This document shows, piece by piece, positions 44,004 to 52,922 of a stretch of DNA of 64,000 nucleotides. Position 1 is the stretch's first letter. The number at the start of each line of letters is the position of its first letter. The stretch spans positions 159,730-223,729 of the forward strand of contig NZ_SIXF01000007.1 in NCBI RefSeq assembly GCF_004310665.1, in the 5' to 3' direction. This DNA is from Pedobacter kyonggii (GTDB taxonomy: Bacteria > Bacteroidota > Bacteroidia > Sphingobacteriales > Sphingobacteriaceae). Below the pieces are notes generated by a model. It was not told the DNA's origin, did not search any database, and saw only the letters and a program-made list of their open reading frames with translations. A program made the translations under genes and the position numbers.

Positions 44004-46730
44004 TCAGCGATTGTTTTCAATATGGTAAGTAAAGCTTTCTCTAGCCAGCTGCCCTGTATTATTGAAACCTTCAATAACAACCCGGTAATCTCCCTTAAAA
44101 GCGGCATTATCAAACTTGATTCTGGCAACTCCTTCATCATCGGGTTGTATGTTTGGATTCCAATAAATGGTACTTCTTGAGTCGCTGGCTATTTCATTCG
44201 TCTGTACTTGATATTTTGGAGAATAAAACACTCTCGAGTGGTATAAACCTTTTGGCTTTATAGTGAAATGATCAAAACTTAAATCTTTTACTTTTTTTGC
44301 CGAATAACCCAAACCTCTTTTTGCGGTGATGATGATTATTCCTGGATCTCTTAACGAACCGTAAATAACCAACTTTGAAATACTTAGTAATACTTCGATT
44401 GATTGTACATCCATAGGATTGATAACATCTAAGTTTCCATCAGCCAGTCTGGTTCCATTATAGTATATCCCAAGAGATCCTGTACCATCATCTTTTCCTA
44501 AATTCGGCATACCCGGGTTACGATACGCCCGCCCGCGTATTATCCGCACACCCCGCAACATATTCCCCAGCGATTGGCTTAATGTCGAATAATACGGTGG
44601 TAAATCATCAGCCGTAAGAACCTGATCAGCGTTTCCAGGTCCATTATAATTGCTCGAAAATTGAACAGCCTTACGTATTCTTTCCGCGCTGATATTTACA
44701 TCCTTAAGTTTGATTGATTTTTCCAGTAGACCCAGACGATTCATTTCATTAAAATAATTATCACTCGCTTTAATATATTTCATTAAGCTTGAATTTACAT
44801 TGATATCGATATCCGCAGTATTTTTATTTTTCGTTACCATTTGGTTATCGGATGTATCAATTTTTAATTCTAAAAAACTGCCTTTCTTTAATGGGCTTGC
44901 CTGAACCAAAAACTGTGTGCTATCCACAAAGGTTAAGTTGTCGAACCGAAATTTTCCATCTTCACCAGTAATTGTATCCCTAACGATGTCGCCACCGTTT
45001 TTTGACATTAAGATAACAGCAGCGCCTTGTACTGGTTTTTTGCCTCTAACCACTGTCCCCGAAACAGAGGATGATGTTTCTGCTTGGAAAGTTAATGGCA
45101 GTTTCTCGTCTTTTAGAATGTTTTTCCAATTAAAACGGCGCCAACCCTGAGTCATCATCAAGTTATCAAGCGCTCTTTTTGTTTGCTCATCGTTGTTTAA
45201 AAAATAATGATTTGGATTTTCGATATAGCCTGATAAATCTCCTGTAAATAATAATGATGTTAAGATATTACTTTCGTTATCTAGATCTGGCTTAACGATA
45301 TTCAGATTGGTAACTGATACCGAAAAACTTCCAGTTAAGTTACTGTTGGTTTTGTCTGCTACCAAGCTGATTTCTGATTTTCCGCTAATAGTCTTTGAAA
45401 GTTTTTCCTTATTTACCTTTAGTTTCAATAAACTTGATTCATTGTTTACAAAAATTAAACGTTCGGCTAATGGCTCGTTATCTGCAGAAAAAACAGTGAT
45501 TTGTGCAATACCAGTTGTGAATTTTTCTTTTGGAATACTTTTGATAATGGTTTGACTATTCAGTTTTGCATTGAAGGCAAACCGTAAATTACCTGCCTGT
45601 TGACCAACAATTCTCACCTCATCTCCATTAATTAAATCGGAGCTCGCTGTCAGCCTTACAGCAACTTTGCTCTCGTCGGCATTATTAACCGTTAAGGTAA
45701 GCCCCGAAGTGGCTACAACTGGTAAAGCAACATCTTTTTCTGAACCATCTGCAAACTTAATTTTTGCGGTATATCTCGTTCCAGCCTTTAAATCTGTGTT
45801 AAAACTCCCCATACCTAAAATATCTGTTTTGAAATCACTTATCGTTAAGCCTTTTTCGTCTAGAATTTTACCAGTAATATCAATACCACGACCATTCGAT
45901 CCACATACTTTTATCGCTAATCTTTGCGGTTGACCTTGTACAAGTGTGCCTCCCTCTGGAAAAAACTGAACATCAGAATTGTTTGAAAATGAAACTATTG
46001 GGATCGTTTTGTTTATTTTTTCTTGTCCGTTTAAGTTAATTGTGGTAACAATTTTTCCTGTTTTATCCGTTCCTGTTGGTGATGAAAAATTTAACGTAGC
46101 GTTGCCATCTGAGTCCGTTTTTGTTCGTGTTTTCAGGATAGATTTATGATCAACAAAAACATCATAACTGATATTTTTGTTGCGGTAGGGAAGATCGTTT
46201 TTATCTTTGAAATGGATGGTAGCATCGATGTTATTGCCTCCAATAAACTTGAATGCGGTATTTATAAAAACTTTGTTCGACCAACTATTGCCAATCTTTA
46301 TCGTTTTGTCAAAGAAGAAATCTGGAGAAAAATTTCGCATATATCTAGTATATGCCCTTAAGCGATAATTTCCTTCTACCAGCGTATCAGGTAGCTTAAA
46401 ATCCCCCCATGAAACACCATCATTCATTGATAGCTTAATCTGGTTTTTAATCACATCATTTTCGTCGATTAATTCAACGTATAGAATTTTACTAATTTTT
46501 GTGGGTGCTAGTGTTTTTGTATTAAGTACATATGCTTTTAGCCAAATATTGTCGCCAGCGGTATAGTAGGGCTTATCTGATTGAATGTAGATTTTTTCCT
46601 GCGCATATGCTGAAGTAAACGTTTCTAACTTACTTAAAAGACTTAATAAAGGATCATTCCCATTTTTGAAGGCAAAAAGTAAAATGATAAAAGCAGATAT
46701 AATAAGAGAATGCGTAATTTTAGATTTCAT
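44004..46730 (-). CDS. secreted MG2-domain protein with a TonB-plug-like domain
   Basis: The 908-residue protein has a signal peptide (MKSKITHSLIISAFIILLFAF), a macroglobulin-like MG2 domain (EKIYIQSDKPYYTAGDNIWLKAYVLNTKTLAP, residues about 45-145), several Ig-like or macroglobulin domains, a carboxypeptidase-regulatory-like domain (SSVSGTVVRGKKPVQGAAVILMSKNGG) and a TonB receptor plug-like domain (QSLGNMLRGVRIIRG, GTGSLGIYYNGTRL, SKLVIYGSLRDPGIIIITAKRG). No beta-barrel follows, so it is not a transporter on its own. Such proteins are common in Sphingobacteriales and poorly understood. It is divergent from the gene at 46799 by 68 bp. Confidence 0.8.
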   Translation of the reverse strand: MKSKITHSLIISAFIILLFAFKNGNDPLLSLLSKLETFTSAYAQEKIYIQSDKPYYTAGDNIWLKAYVLNTKTLAPTKISKILYVELIDENDVIKNQIKLSMNDGVSWGDFKLPDTLVEGNYRLRAYTRYMRNFSPDFFFDKTIKIGNSWSNKVFINTAFKFIGGNNIDATIHFKDKNDLPYRNKNISYDVFVDHKSILKTRTKTDSDGNATLNFSSPTGTDKTGKIVTTINLNGQEKINKTIPIVSFSNNSDVQFFPEGGTLVQGQPQRLAIKVCGSNGRGIDITGKILDEKGLTISDFKTDILGMGSFNTDLKAGTRYTAKIKFADGSEKDVALPVVATSGLTLTVNNADESKVAVRLTASSDLINGDEVRIVGQQAGNLRFAFNAKLNSQTIIKSIPKEKFTTGIAQITVFSADNEPLAERLIFVNNESSLLKLKVNKEKLSKTISGKSEISLVADKTNSNLTGSFSVSVTNLNIVKPDLDNESNILTSLLFTGDLSGYIENPNHYFLNNDEQTKRALDNLMMTQGWRRFNWKNILKDEKLPLTFQAETSSSVSGTVVRGKKPVQGAAVILMSKNGGDIVRDTITGEDGKFRFDNLTFVDSTQFLVQASPLKKGSFLELKIDTSDNQMVTKNKNTADIDINVNSSLMKYIKASDNYFNEMNRLGLLEKSIKLKDVNISAERIRKAVQFSSNYNGPGNADQVLTADDLPPYYSTLSQSLGNMLRGVRIIRGRAYRNPGMPNLGKDDGTGSLGIYYNGTRLADGNLDVINPMDVQSIEVLLSISKLVIYGSLRDPGIIIITAKRGLGYSAKKVKDLSFDHFTIKPKGLYHSRVFYSPKYQVQTNEIASDSRSTIYWNPNIQPDDEGVARIKFDNAAFKGDYRVVIEGFNNTGQLARESFTYHIENNR

Positions 46731-46798
46731 AGGTTTTTTCTAAAACTCTAAAATACGATTTTTTCAATATATTAATATTTTCAAAACATAACTTTCAG

Positions 46799-48040
46799 AT
46801 GCCATCGAAATTATTTAAACCTGTATTTGTACTTATAGTATTAACAGTTGCAAACTTATGTTCTTATGCGCAACAAACTTTTAACCTAAGCGGAAAGGTA
46901 AGCGAACTGAATGGCAGCCCCTTGCCAGGAGCCTCGATATATGTAAGCGGAAGTAAAAATGCAACTGTAACCGATAATAATGGGCAGTTTTTGTTAAGAC
47001 TAAATGCTGGTGAGTATGATGTCATAATTAAGTCGATCGGCTATAAAACATTAACTAAGAAGGTTTTTGTGAAAGATGTAGATTTAATTGTTAATGTTAA
47101 ATTACAAGAGAAAAGCATCGCGCTGGCAGATGTGACTATTAAGGCCAATCCATATAGAAACAAAGATTTAGAGCGTTTTATAAGTTTGTTTATTGGAACT
47201 TCTCCCAATGCGAAGTTTTGTAAGATAAAAAACCCTGCTGTTCTGGATTTTGTTCGAAATCAAAAAGATAACAATTTAAAGGTTTATGCTTCTGATTTTT
47301 TAATTATCGAAAATGATGCACTGGGCTATAAACTAAATTATCTACTGGAATCTTTTGAATATGAAGAGGGGGCCGGTAAAGTATCTTACAAAGGTTCGGT
47401 TTATTTTGAAGATTTAAAAGGATCGGATAAGGCTCGGCAACGTTGGGCTCAAAATAGGCGTAGTGCTTACCAAGGCTCACCCATGCATTTCTTCAGCGCA
47501 TTGTATAAGAAGAATATAGATAGCGAAGGTTTTTTGATTTTGAAACTTGTAAATCAGACCAACTCCAAAAGGCCATCTGATAGTGTAGTGAAAGCCAACA
47601 TAACCAGATTACTGTTAAAGCAACAAAAAAAAACAGGTTTAATTAATGTTAATGAAAATGATTCATTGAGCTATTGGTTAAAATTAAAAAGTAAACCAAT
47701 GTATCTACCAACGCTAATCACCAAAACGGTCTTGGTAGATACATTGCTGCATAAGTCTGAAAATGAGCTCAAATCTATAACGAGTAAAGACATTATGTAT
47801 GTGGTTTATACAAAGCGCGATGAAGAACCAGGATATGTAAGTACGCTTAGTCCAGAAATAAAAAAAAATCTTCAATTTACTAATTCGCAGCTATCACAAA
47901 TTAAGTTACTTGTTGATAAATGTGTGTTCTCTTCAAATGGTGTTTTGGTCGATCCACAATCGGTTTATTTTTCTGGCTATTGGGGATGGAGAAATGTAGC
48001 AGATAGTTTACCCATCGATTATATCTTTTCTGAAAAATAG
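46799..48040 (+). CDS. secreted carboxypeptidase-regulatory-like domain protein
   Basis: The 413-residue protein has a signal peptide ending LCSYAQQ, then a CarboxypepD_reg-like domain (FNLSGKVSELNGSPLPGASIYVSGSKNATVTDNNGQFLLRL, residues about 26-110) and a large C-terminal region of unknown fold with SFEYEEGAGKVSYKGSVYFEDLKG. The N-terminal domain is the same as at the start of SusC-type receptors, but the plug and barrel are missing. It stands opposite the MG2 protein and may share its regulation or work with it at the outer membrane. Confidence 0.75.
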   Translation: MPSKLFKPVFVLIVLTVANLCSYAQQTFNLSGKVSELNGSPLPGASIYVSGSKNATVTDNNGQFLLRLNAGEYDVIIKSIGYKTLTKKVFVKDVDLIVNVKLQEKSIALADVTIKANPYRNKDLERFISLFIGTSPNAKFCKIKNPAVLDFVRNQKDNNLKVYASDFLIIENDALGYKLNYLLESFEYEEGAGKVSYKGSVYFEDLKGSDKARQRWAQNRRSAYQGSPMHFFSALYKKNIDSEGFLILKLVNQTNSKRPSDSVVKANITRLLLKQQKKTGLINVNENDSLSYWLKLKSKPMYLPTLITKTVLVDTLLHKSENELKSITSKDIMYVVYTKRDEEPGYVSTLSPEIKKNLQFTNSQLSQIKLLVDKCVFSSNGVLVDPQSVYFSGYWGWRNVADSLPIDYIFSEK

Positions 48041-48045
48041 TTGTT

Positions 48046-48338
48046 TTGGCAAACCAGATTAGTGAAATTGGTTTAAACGTGTTAACTATCAATGGCAAAA
48101 AATGCATCCTCCAAAAGAAATTATTATCGAGATTTCGGCAGATCAAGTTAATTTCAAAGAAGTGGCAAAACAAACAAAATTTTCGTTTGAAGGAATCAAT
48201 AAAGTGTTGCATCAAATTAATCCGGTAAGCGGGAGATACATCCGGATTAAGGCCGCCAATATTGGGATTATCCCTGACGGTTTTTATGGTGCAGGCACAA
48301 AAGCCTGGTTAATGGTTGATGAAATTATCGTAAATTAA
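48046..48338 (+). pseudogene. remnant of a beta-hexosaminidase-like C-terminal domain
   Basis: The frame from ATG 48102 gives 78 residues (MHPPKEIIIEISADQVNFKEVA, YIRIKAANIGIIPDGFYGAGTKAWLMVDEIIVN). This resembles the very end of GH20 beta-N-acetylhexosaminidases (the discoidin-like F5/8 module with SARYVRVxAxNxGxIPxGxxGAGxKAWLFVDEI). It has no signal or catalytic domain, so the rest was lost, and the piece is cut off just after the gene at 46799. Its stop directly precedes the ATG of gntP (48339). Calling it a remnant is inference. Confidence 0.6.
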
Positions 48339-49655
48339 ATGACTATACTAATTGTTTTTATTTGCATTGCATTATTAATTGTACTGATTTCCGTATTTAA
48401 GATCAATGCTTTTTTAGCCTTTTTAGCGGTATCTTTTCTTACAGGCCTGGCTTTAGGTCTACCACCTTCAAAAATCCCATCGAGTATTGAAAAAGGCATG
48501 GGCGATGTTTTAGGTTCCTTAGCCATTATCATTACGGCAGGGGCAATGCTTGGTAAACTGGTGGCCGAAAGTGGTGCAGCGCAAAAGATCGCTCAAGTGA
48601 GCATGAGCATTTTCGGTAAAAAATACATTCAATGGGCTATGGTTTTAACCGGCTTTTTAATTGGCATTCCTTTGTATTACGGTATAGGCTTCGTGCTGAT
48701 GGTTCCTTTGATATTCTCCGTAGTTTACCGTTATAAATTGCCTGCGTTGTATATCGGTTTGCCCATGTTAGCCGCCTTATCCGTAACACATGGATTCTTG
48801 CCGCCGCATCCTTCTCCAGCGGCATTAGTGATTCAATTCCAGGCCGATATGGGTTTGACACTATTTTATGGCCTAGCTGTTGCAATTCCTGCAATCATAC
48901 TAGGCGGCCCCATTTTCGCCCGTACGCTCAAAGCAATCCCTGCAAATCCATTGGCTTCTTTCAGCCCAAAAGAATTAACAGACGAACAACTCCCGGGTGG
49001 ATTTAAAAGCTTTTTTACGGCTTTACTTCCTGTGTTATTACTGGCAGTTGCCTCCTTCGTTCCCATGCTTTTAAGGCCCGATTCCATTATCCTGCCTTAT
49101 ATTTTATTTGCCGGAAATCCATCTGTTGTGATGCTCATTGTATTGATTGTTGCCACCTGGTTATTGGGCATCACACAGGGAAAAAAAATCACGGAGATCA
49201 TGCATATTTATGCTGATGCCATTAAAGATATCGCCTTAATTCTTTTGATCATTGCAGGCTCCGGAGCTTTAAAGCAGGTTTTAACAGAGAGCGGTGTAAG
49301 TAATCAAATTGCCGCTTATTTGCAGCATGTTGAAGCTGAGCCATTGTTTCTCGCCTGGATGATTGCTGCAATCATCAGGTTTTGTGTGGGTTCGGCAACA
49401 GTTGCCGGTTTAACCACGGCTGGTATTATTGTCCCTTTAATGGAGCATACGCATACCAATCCCAACCTGATGGTTTTAGCGGTTGGTGCCGGGAGCTTAA
49501 TGTTTTCTCATGTTAACGATGCCGGATTCTGGATGTTTAAAGAATATTTCGGTTTAACTTTGAAAGATACATTCAAATCCTGGGCTTTAATGGAATCTAT
49601 TGTTGGCATTGCAGGCCTTTTGGGTGTACTTTTGCTTAAAATAATCATCGCTTAA
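48339..49655 (+). CDS. GntP-family permease (gluconate / D-serine-type symporter)
   Basis: The 438-residue protein has about 12 hydrophobic segments and the GntP motifs INAFLAFLAVSFLTGLALGLP, LGSLAIIITAGAMLGKLVAESGAAQKIA, SVTHGFLPPHPSPAALVIQ and VGSATVAGLTTAGIIVPLM. The family takes up gluconate, other sugar acids or D-serine with H+. With RidA, a D-threonine-aldolase-like enzyme and a dipeptidase as neighbours, a D-amino acid or hydroxy-acid substrate is more likely than gluconate. It is the first gene of that set (next start 18 nt after its stop). Confidence 0.88.
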   Translation: MTILIVFICIALLIVLISVFKINAFLAFLAVSFLTGLALGLPPSKIPSSIEKGMGDVLGSLAIIITAGAMLGKLVAESGAAQKIAQVSMSIFGKKYIQWAMVLTGFLIGIPLYYGIGFVLMVPLIFSVVYRYKLPALYIGLPMLAALSVTHGFLPPHPSPAALVIQFQADMGLTLFYGLAVAIPAIILGGPIFARTLKAIPANPLASFSPKELTDEQLPGGFKSFFTALLPVLLLAVASFVPMLLRPDSIILPYILFAGNPSVVMLIVLIVATWLLGITQGKKITEIMHIYADAIKDIALILLIIAGSGALKQVLTESGVSNQIAAYLQHVEAEPLFLAWMIAAIIRFCVGSATVAGLTTAGIIVPLMEHTHTNPNLMVLAVGAGSLMFSHVNDAGFWMFKEYFGLTLKDTFKSWALMESIVGIAGLLGVLLLKIIIA

Positions 49656-49673
49656 AAATAACAAATACATCAT

Positions 49674-50144
49674 ATGGAAAATTTAACCCCCGACGAACGC
49701 TTTGAACAACTGAAACTTAATTTACCGCCCGCACCCGCACCACTTGGCGTTTACAAACCTTGTTTAGTTGATGGAAAATACCTTTACCTAAGCGGCCATG
49801 GTCCGGTTCAGGATGATAAATCATTAATCATTGGACGGATCGGTTCTGATTTATCTCAGGAAGAAGGTAGGACTGCTGCTTTGCAAGTAGGCTTAACGAT
49901 GCTTTCAACCATCAAAACAAATATCGGTAGTTTAAACAAAGTTAAACGGGTAATTAAGGTTTTAGGCATGGTAAATTGTACACCTGAGTTTGAAAAACAT
50001 CCCTATATTATTAACGGTTGCAGTGAGCTTTTTGCAAAAGTTTGGGGTGAGGAAAATGGCATTGGTGTAAGAAGCGCTGTTGGTTTTGGCTCTTTGCCAG
50101 ATAATATTCCTGTAGAAATTGAAGCCTTGTTCGAACTTTTTTAA
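49674..50144 (+). CDS. RidA/YjgF-family protein
   Basis: The 156-residue protein has the fold and motifs of RidA-like enamine/imine deaminases: LYLSGHGPVQDDKSLIIGRIGSDLSQEEGRTAALQVGLTMLSTIKTNIGSLNKVKRVIKVLGMVN, and the key Arg in VRSAVGFGSLPDNIPVEIEALFEL. RidA hydrolyses reactive 2-aminoacrylate made by PLP enzymes acting on serine and threonine. It is longer at the N-terminus than RidA itself and fits the extended (YjgH-like) branch. Its stop overlaps the ATG of the next gene, a PLP enzyme acting on such amino acids, so the two probably work together. Confidence 0.88.
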   Translation: MENLTPDERFEQLKLNLPPAPAPLGVYKPCLVDGKYLYLSGHGPVQDDKSLIIGRIGSDLSQEEGRTAALQVGLTMLSTIKTNIGSLNKVKRVIKVLGMVNCTPEFEKHPYIINGCSELFAKVWGEENGIGVRSAVGFGSLPDNIPVEIEALFELF

Positions 50145-51259
50145 TGATGCAACAGCAAGACTGGTACTTAATCCCGAATGAGGAGACGCTGGAAACACCT
50201 GCGCTTGTTTTTTACGAAACAAGAATCCGTGAAAACATTGGTATACTGAAAGGCATGGTCAATGATGTCGGCAGACTTCGGCCGCACGTTAAAACGCATA
50301 AATGTTTGGAAATTACCAATATGCTAATCGATGCCGGTATTCATAAATTTAAATGCGCAACCATCGCCGAAGCTGAAATGCTTGGCTTAGCTAAAGCAAA
50401 GGATGTTTTATTGGCCTACCAGCCGGTTGGCGAAAACATTAATCGTTTTTTTAAACTCATAGATCAATATTCAGGCACCAGTTTCAGCTGTTTGCTTGAT
50501 AATATTGAAACCGCTAGCTCAATCTCTGATATGGCGGTTTCGGAAAATAAAGTGGTTAAGGTGTATATCGATTTAAACGTCGGCATGAACAGGACAGGAG
50601 TTCTGCCTGAACTGGCTCACGGTTTGGTTGCAGCATTACTTAGCCTTCCTCACATCAATGTAAAAGGCTTACATGCTTATGATGGCCACATTCATGATTC
50701 ATCTATTGCTATTCGCTACGAAAAAGCAGCACCTATTATTGCTCAGCTTCATCATTTAAAAGAAACTTTAGCAGCTTTAGGAATTGAGGATTTAGCGGTT
50801 ATCGCCGGTGGAACACCAACATTTCCGGTATATGCCAGGCATACAGATTTTGATTGTAGCCCCGGCACTTTCATTTTATGGGACAAAGGCTACCAGGACG
50901 CTTTCGCCGAACAGCAATTTAATACGGCTGCGCTCGTGATCAGCCGCATCGTATCTAAACCTACAGAAGATTTAATCTGTACAGATTTAGGGCATAAAGC
51001 CGTTGCGGCTGAAAAAGAGTTGAAAAACCGGGTATTCTTCCTGAATGCGCCGCAGCTCGAAGTTCAAAGTCAGAGCGAAGAACATTTGGTTTTAAAAGCA
51101 GAAAATCCTGTCAATTATAAGGTGGGCGACATGCTGTATGGCTTGCCCTATCACATTTGCCCGACAGTTGCCCTGCATGAAAAAGCGCTTTGTTTGGCCT
51201 CTGATCAATCACTAAAATACTGGAATATCATCTCCAGGAAAAGAAAAATCACCATTTAA
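50144..51259 (+). CDS. D-threonine aldolase / D-serine dehydratase-like PLP enzyme
   Basis: The 371-residue protein is an alanine-racemase-fold type III PLP enzyme. LETPALVFYETRIRENI is the start, RPHVKTHK contains the Schiff-base lysine, and GHIHDSS, AGGTPTFPVYAR and the late metal motif YHICPTVALHE (His, Cys) are present. The family splits D-threonine or related beta-hydroxy-D-amino acids, or dehydrates D-serine, with PLP and a divalent metal. It is translationally coupled to RidA (TAATG overlap) and followed 8 nt later by a dipeptidase, so it likely degrades D-amino acids released from peptides in the cytoplasm. Confidence 0.88.
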   Translation: MMQQQDWYLIPNEETLETPALVFYETRIRENIGILKGMVNDVGRLRPHVKTHKCLEITNMLIDAGIHKFKCATIAEAEMLGLAKAKDVLLAYQPVGENINRFFKLIDQYSGTSFSCLLDNIETASSISDMAVSENKVVKVYIDLNVGMNRTGVLPELAHGLVAALLSLPHINVKGLHAYDGHIHDSSIAIRYEKAAPIIAQLHHLKETLAALGIEDLAVIAGGTPTFPVYARHTDFDCSPGTFILWDKGYQDAFAEQQFNTAALVISRIVSKPTEDLICTDLGHKAVAAEKELKNRVFFLNAPQLEVQSQSEEHLVLKAENPVNYKVGDMLYGLPYHICPTVALHEKALCLASDQSLKYWNIISRKRKITI

Positions 51260-51267
51260 TCATAGCC

Positions 51268-52338
51268 ATGTTTATCATAGATGCCCATTTAGATTTAAGT
51301 ATGAATGCCCTGGAGTGGAATCGCGATCTGACCAAAAATATCGCCGATATCAATAAAAGGGAAGCCGGATTAACAGATAAGCCCGATCGCAGTCATGGAA
51401 CAGTTTCACTCCCTGAACTGCGTAAGGGTAATGTCGGTTTGGTTGTGGCCACGCAGATTGCCCGTTATGTTGCGCCTGATAATCACTTATCGGGCTGGCA
51501 TTCGCCTGAACAAGCCTGGGCGCAAACACAGGGTCAGCTGGCCTGGTATAAAGCGATGGAAGATGCCGGTGAAATGCTCCAGGTGAACAATCTGGAAAGC
51601 CTTGAGCAACACCTCGAATTGTGGAATGATGGACGTGTTAACGATAAAAAGCCTGTGGGTTATATTTTGAGTTTGGAAGGGGCTGATTCTCTTGTAACGA
51701 TTGGCCATTTAGAAAAAGCCTGGCAAAATGGCCTGAGGGCCGTTGGTCCAGCGCATTACGGACCCGGACGTTATGCGCAGGGTACCAATGCAACAGGCAA
51801 AATGACTGCAATTGGTCGCGAGTTATTGAAAGAAATGGAGCGGCTAAAGGTGATTCTCGATGCCACACACCTTTGTGATGACAGTTTTTGGGATGCATTG
51901 AGCCGCTTCGGTGGCCCTGTCTGGGCATCGCATAATAACTGCCGGAGCCTAGTGAACCATAACCGCCAGTACAGTGATGAGCAGATAAAAGAACTGATCA
52001 AAAGAGACGCCGTAATTGGTGGCGCGCTGGATGCCTGGATGATGGTTCCGGGCTGGGAGAGGGGGATCTCCAAACCAGAAACAATGAACTGTAACCTAGA
52101 GGTGATGATCGATCATATTGACCATATTTGCCAGCTGGCCGGAAACACCAATCATGTCGGAATCGGCTCTGATTTAGATGGTGCTTTTGGAAAAGAACAA
52201 TGCCCTTACGACCTGGAAACCATTGCAGACCTACAAAAAATACCAGCTTTATTTAAGAAAAGAGGCTATACCGATACTGATGTGGAGAACCTGATGCATG
52301 GCAACTGGTTACGTTTTTTAAGAAAAGCCTGGGCATAA
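51268..52338 (+). CDS. membrane dipeptidase-like M19 metallopeptidase
   Basis: The 356-residue protein has the renal-dipeptidase TIM-barrel zinc ligands: DAHLDL (His and Asp), LSLEGAD (bridging Glu), ATHLCDDSFWDAL with His, WASHNNCRSL with His, and GIGSDLDGAFG with Asp. No signal peptide is present, so it is cytoplasmic here. M19 enzymes cut dipeptides, often with a D-residue at the C-terminal side, which fits release of D-amino acids for the preceding enzyme. It ends the gntP-RidA-aldolase-dipeptidase operon; no terminator is obvious in the gap after it. Confidence 0.9.
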   Translation: MFIIDAHLDLSMNALEWNRDLTKNIADINKREAGLTDKPDRSHGTVSLPELRKGNVGLVVATQIARYVAPDNHLSGWHSPEQAWAQTQGQLAWYKAMEDAGEMLQVNNLESLEQHLELWNDGRVNDKKPVGYILSLEGADSLVTIGHLEKAWQNGLRAVGPAHYGPGRYAQGTNATGKMTAIGRELLKEMERLKVILDATHLCDDSFWDALSRFGGPVWASHNNCRSLVNHNRQYSDEQIKELIKRDAVIGGALDAWMMVPGWERGISKPETMNCNLEVMIDHIDHICQLAGNTNHVGIGSDLDGAFGKEQCPYDLETIADLQKIPALFKKRGYTDTDVENLMHGNWLRFLRKAWA

Positions 52339-52872
52339 TTTCAAGCGCGTAAAAAAATAAGTAAAACTATATTTTGCTTTGCATGAGCGATTTCCGCACT
52401 TCATGCAAAGTATTTTGCGCAAGCAAGAGATAACGTTCCGCGTTTATTAAAAAACAAGATACTATTTGCCTCTTAATTTTGATCATTCCATTCCAGACAA
52501 TCATAATTTTACTATATTAGGATAACCAAAAAGGGATGATAACCCAAATCAATCCATCCGATTAAAAATCTCCCAAAAAAAATATTCCAAAATCCACCTT
52601 TACGCCACGTTTACCCCACGTTTAGGCCACCTTCCGGCCAGGCTTGTGTGGTACTTACTTGCACATTGCTTCGGTTGAGTTGTAAGCCCTGTTGTAGATT
52701 AGGTAGGTCAAAGATTTGCCTCGCTTTAGATCAATGGGTTAACAATAGCTCAATAAGAGGTAAATAGAAAGTTATCTAAAGGTATTGTTGGTGTATAGCT
52801 GTGTCGGAGCAGCCTGGGAAAAGGGGTAATAAACGGCTGTTCGGGATTTTAGCATAGTAAAATCCTTTTAAC
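52339..52872. other. gene-free spacer with an 11-bp triple repeat
   Basis: No gene is supported in this 534-bp stretch. TTTACGCCACG, TTTACCCCACG and TTTAGGCCACC at 52599-52631 form three near-identical 11-bp units, one helical turn apart, which could be a protein-binding array or a repeat remnant. Nothing else is recognised. Confidence 0.5.
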
Positions 52873-52904
52873 AAAAAAATCCTCCAACTTTCGTTGGAGG
52901 ATTT
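52873..52904 (-). terminator. intrinsic terminator on the minus strand, beside a tRNA-like 3' end
   Basis: On the minus strand a 12-bp stem (AAATCCTCCAAC / GTTGGAGGATTT, 52877-52888 and 52893-52904) with a 4-nt loop is followed by seven Ts. No minus-strand gene lies upstream of it; only an orphan tRNA-like fragment (52905-52922) does, so it appears to be the terminator of a lost RNA gene. Confidence 0.85.
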
Positions 52905-52922
52905 CTGTGATATCGCTAGGAT
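52905..52922 (-). pseudogene. tRNA 3'-end remnant (T-stem side and acceptor strand only)
   Basis: Read on the minus strand this is ATCCTAGCGATATCACAG, which looks like the 3' T-stem (CCTAG), a 7-nt acceptor strand (CGATATC) and an AC-A end, directly before the terminator. The other half of the T-arm, the anticodon arm and the D-arm are missing. tRNA identity cannot be read; an Arg-type body is a guess. The plus-strand gene at 52923 begins right at this break. Confidence 0.45.
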
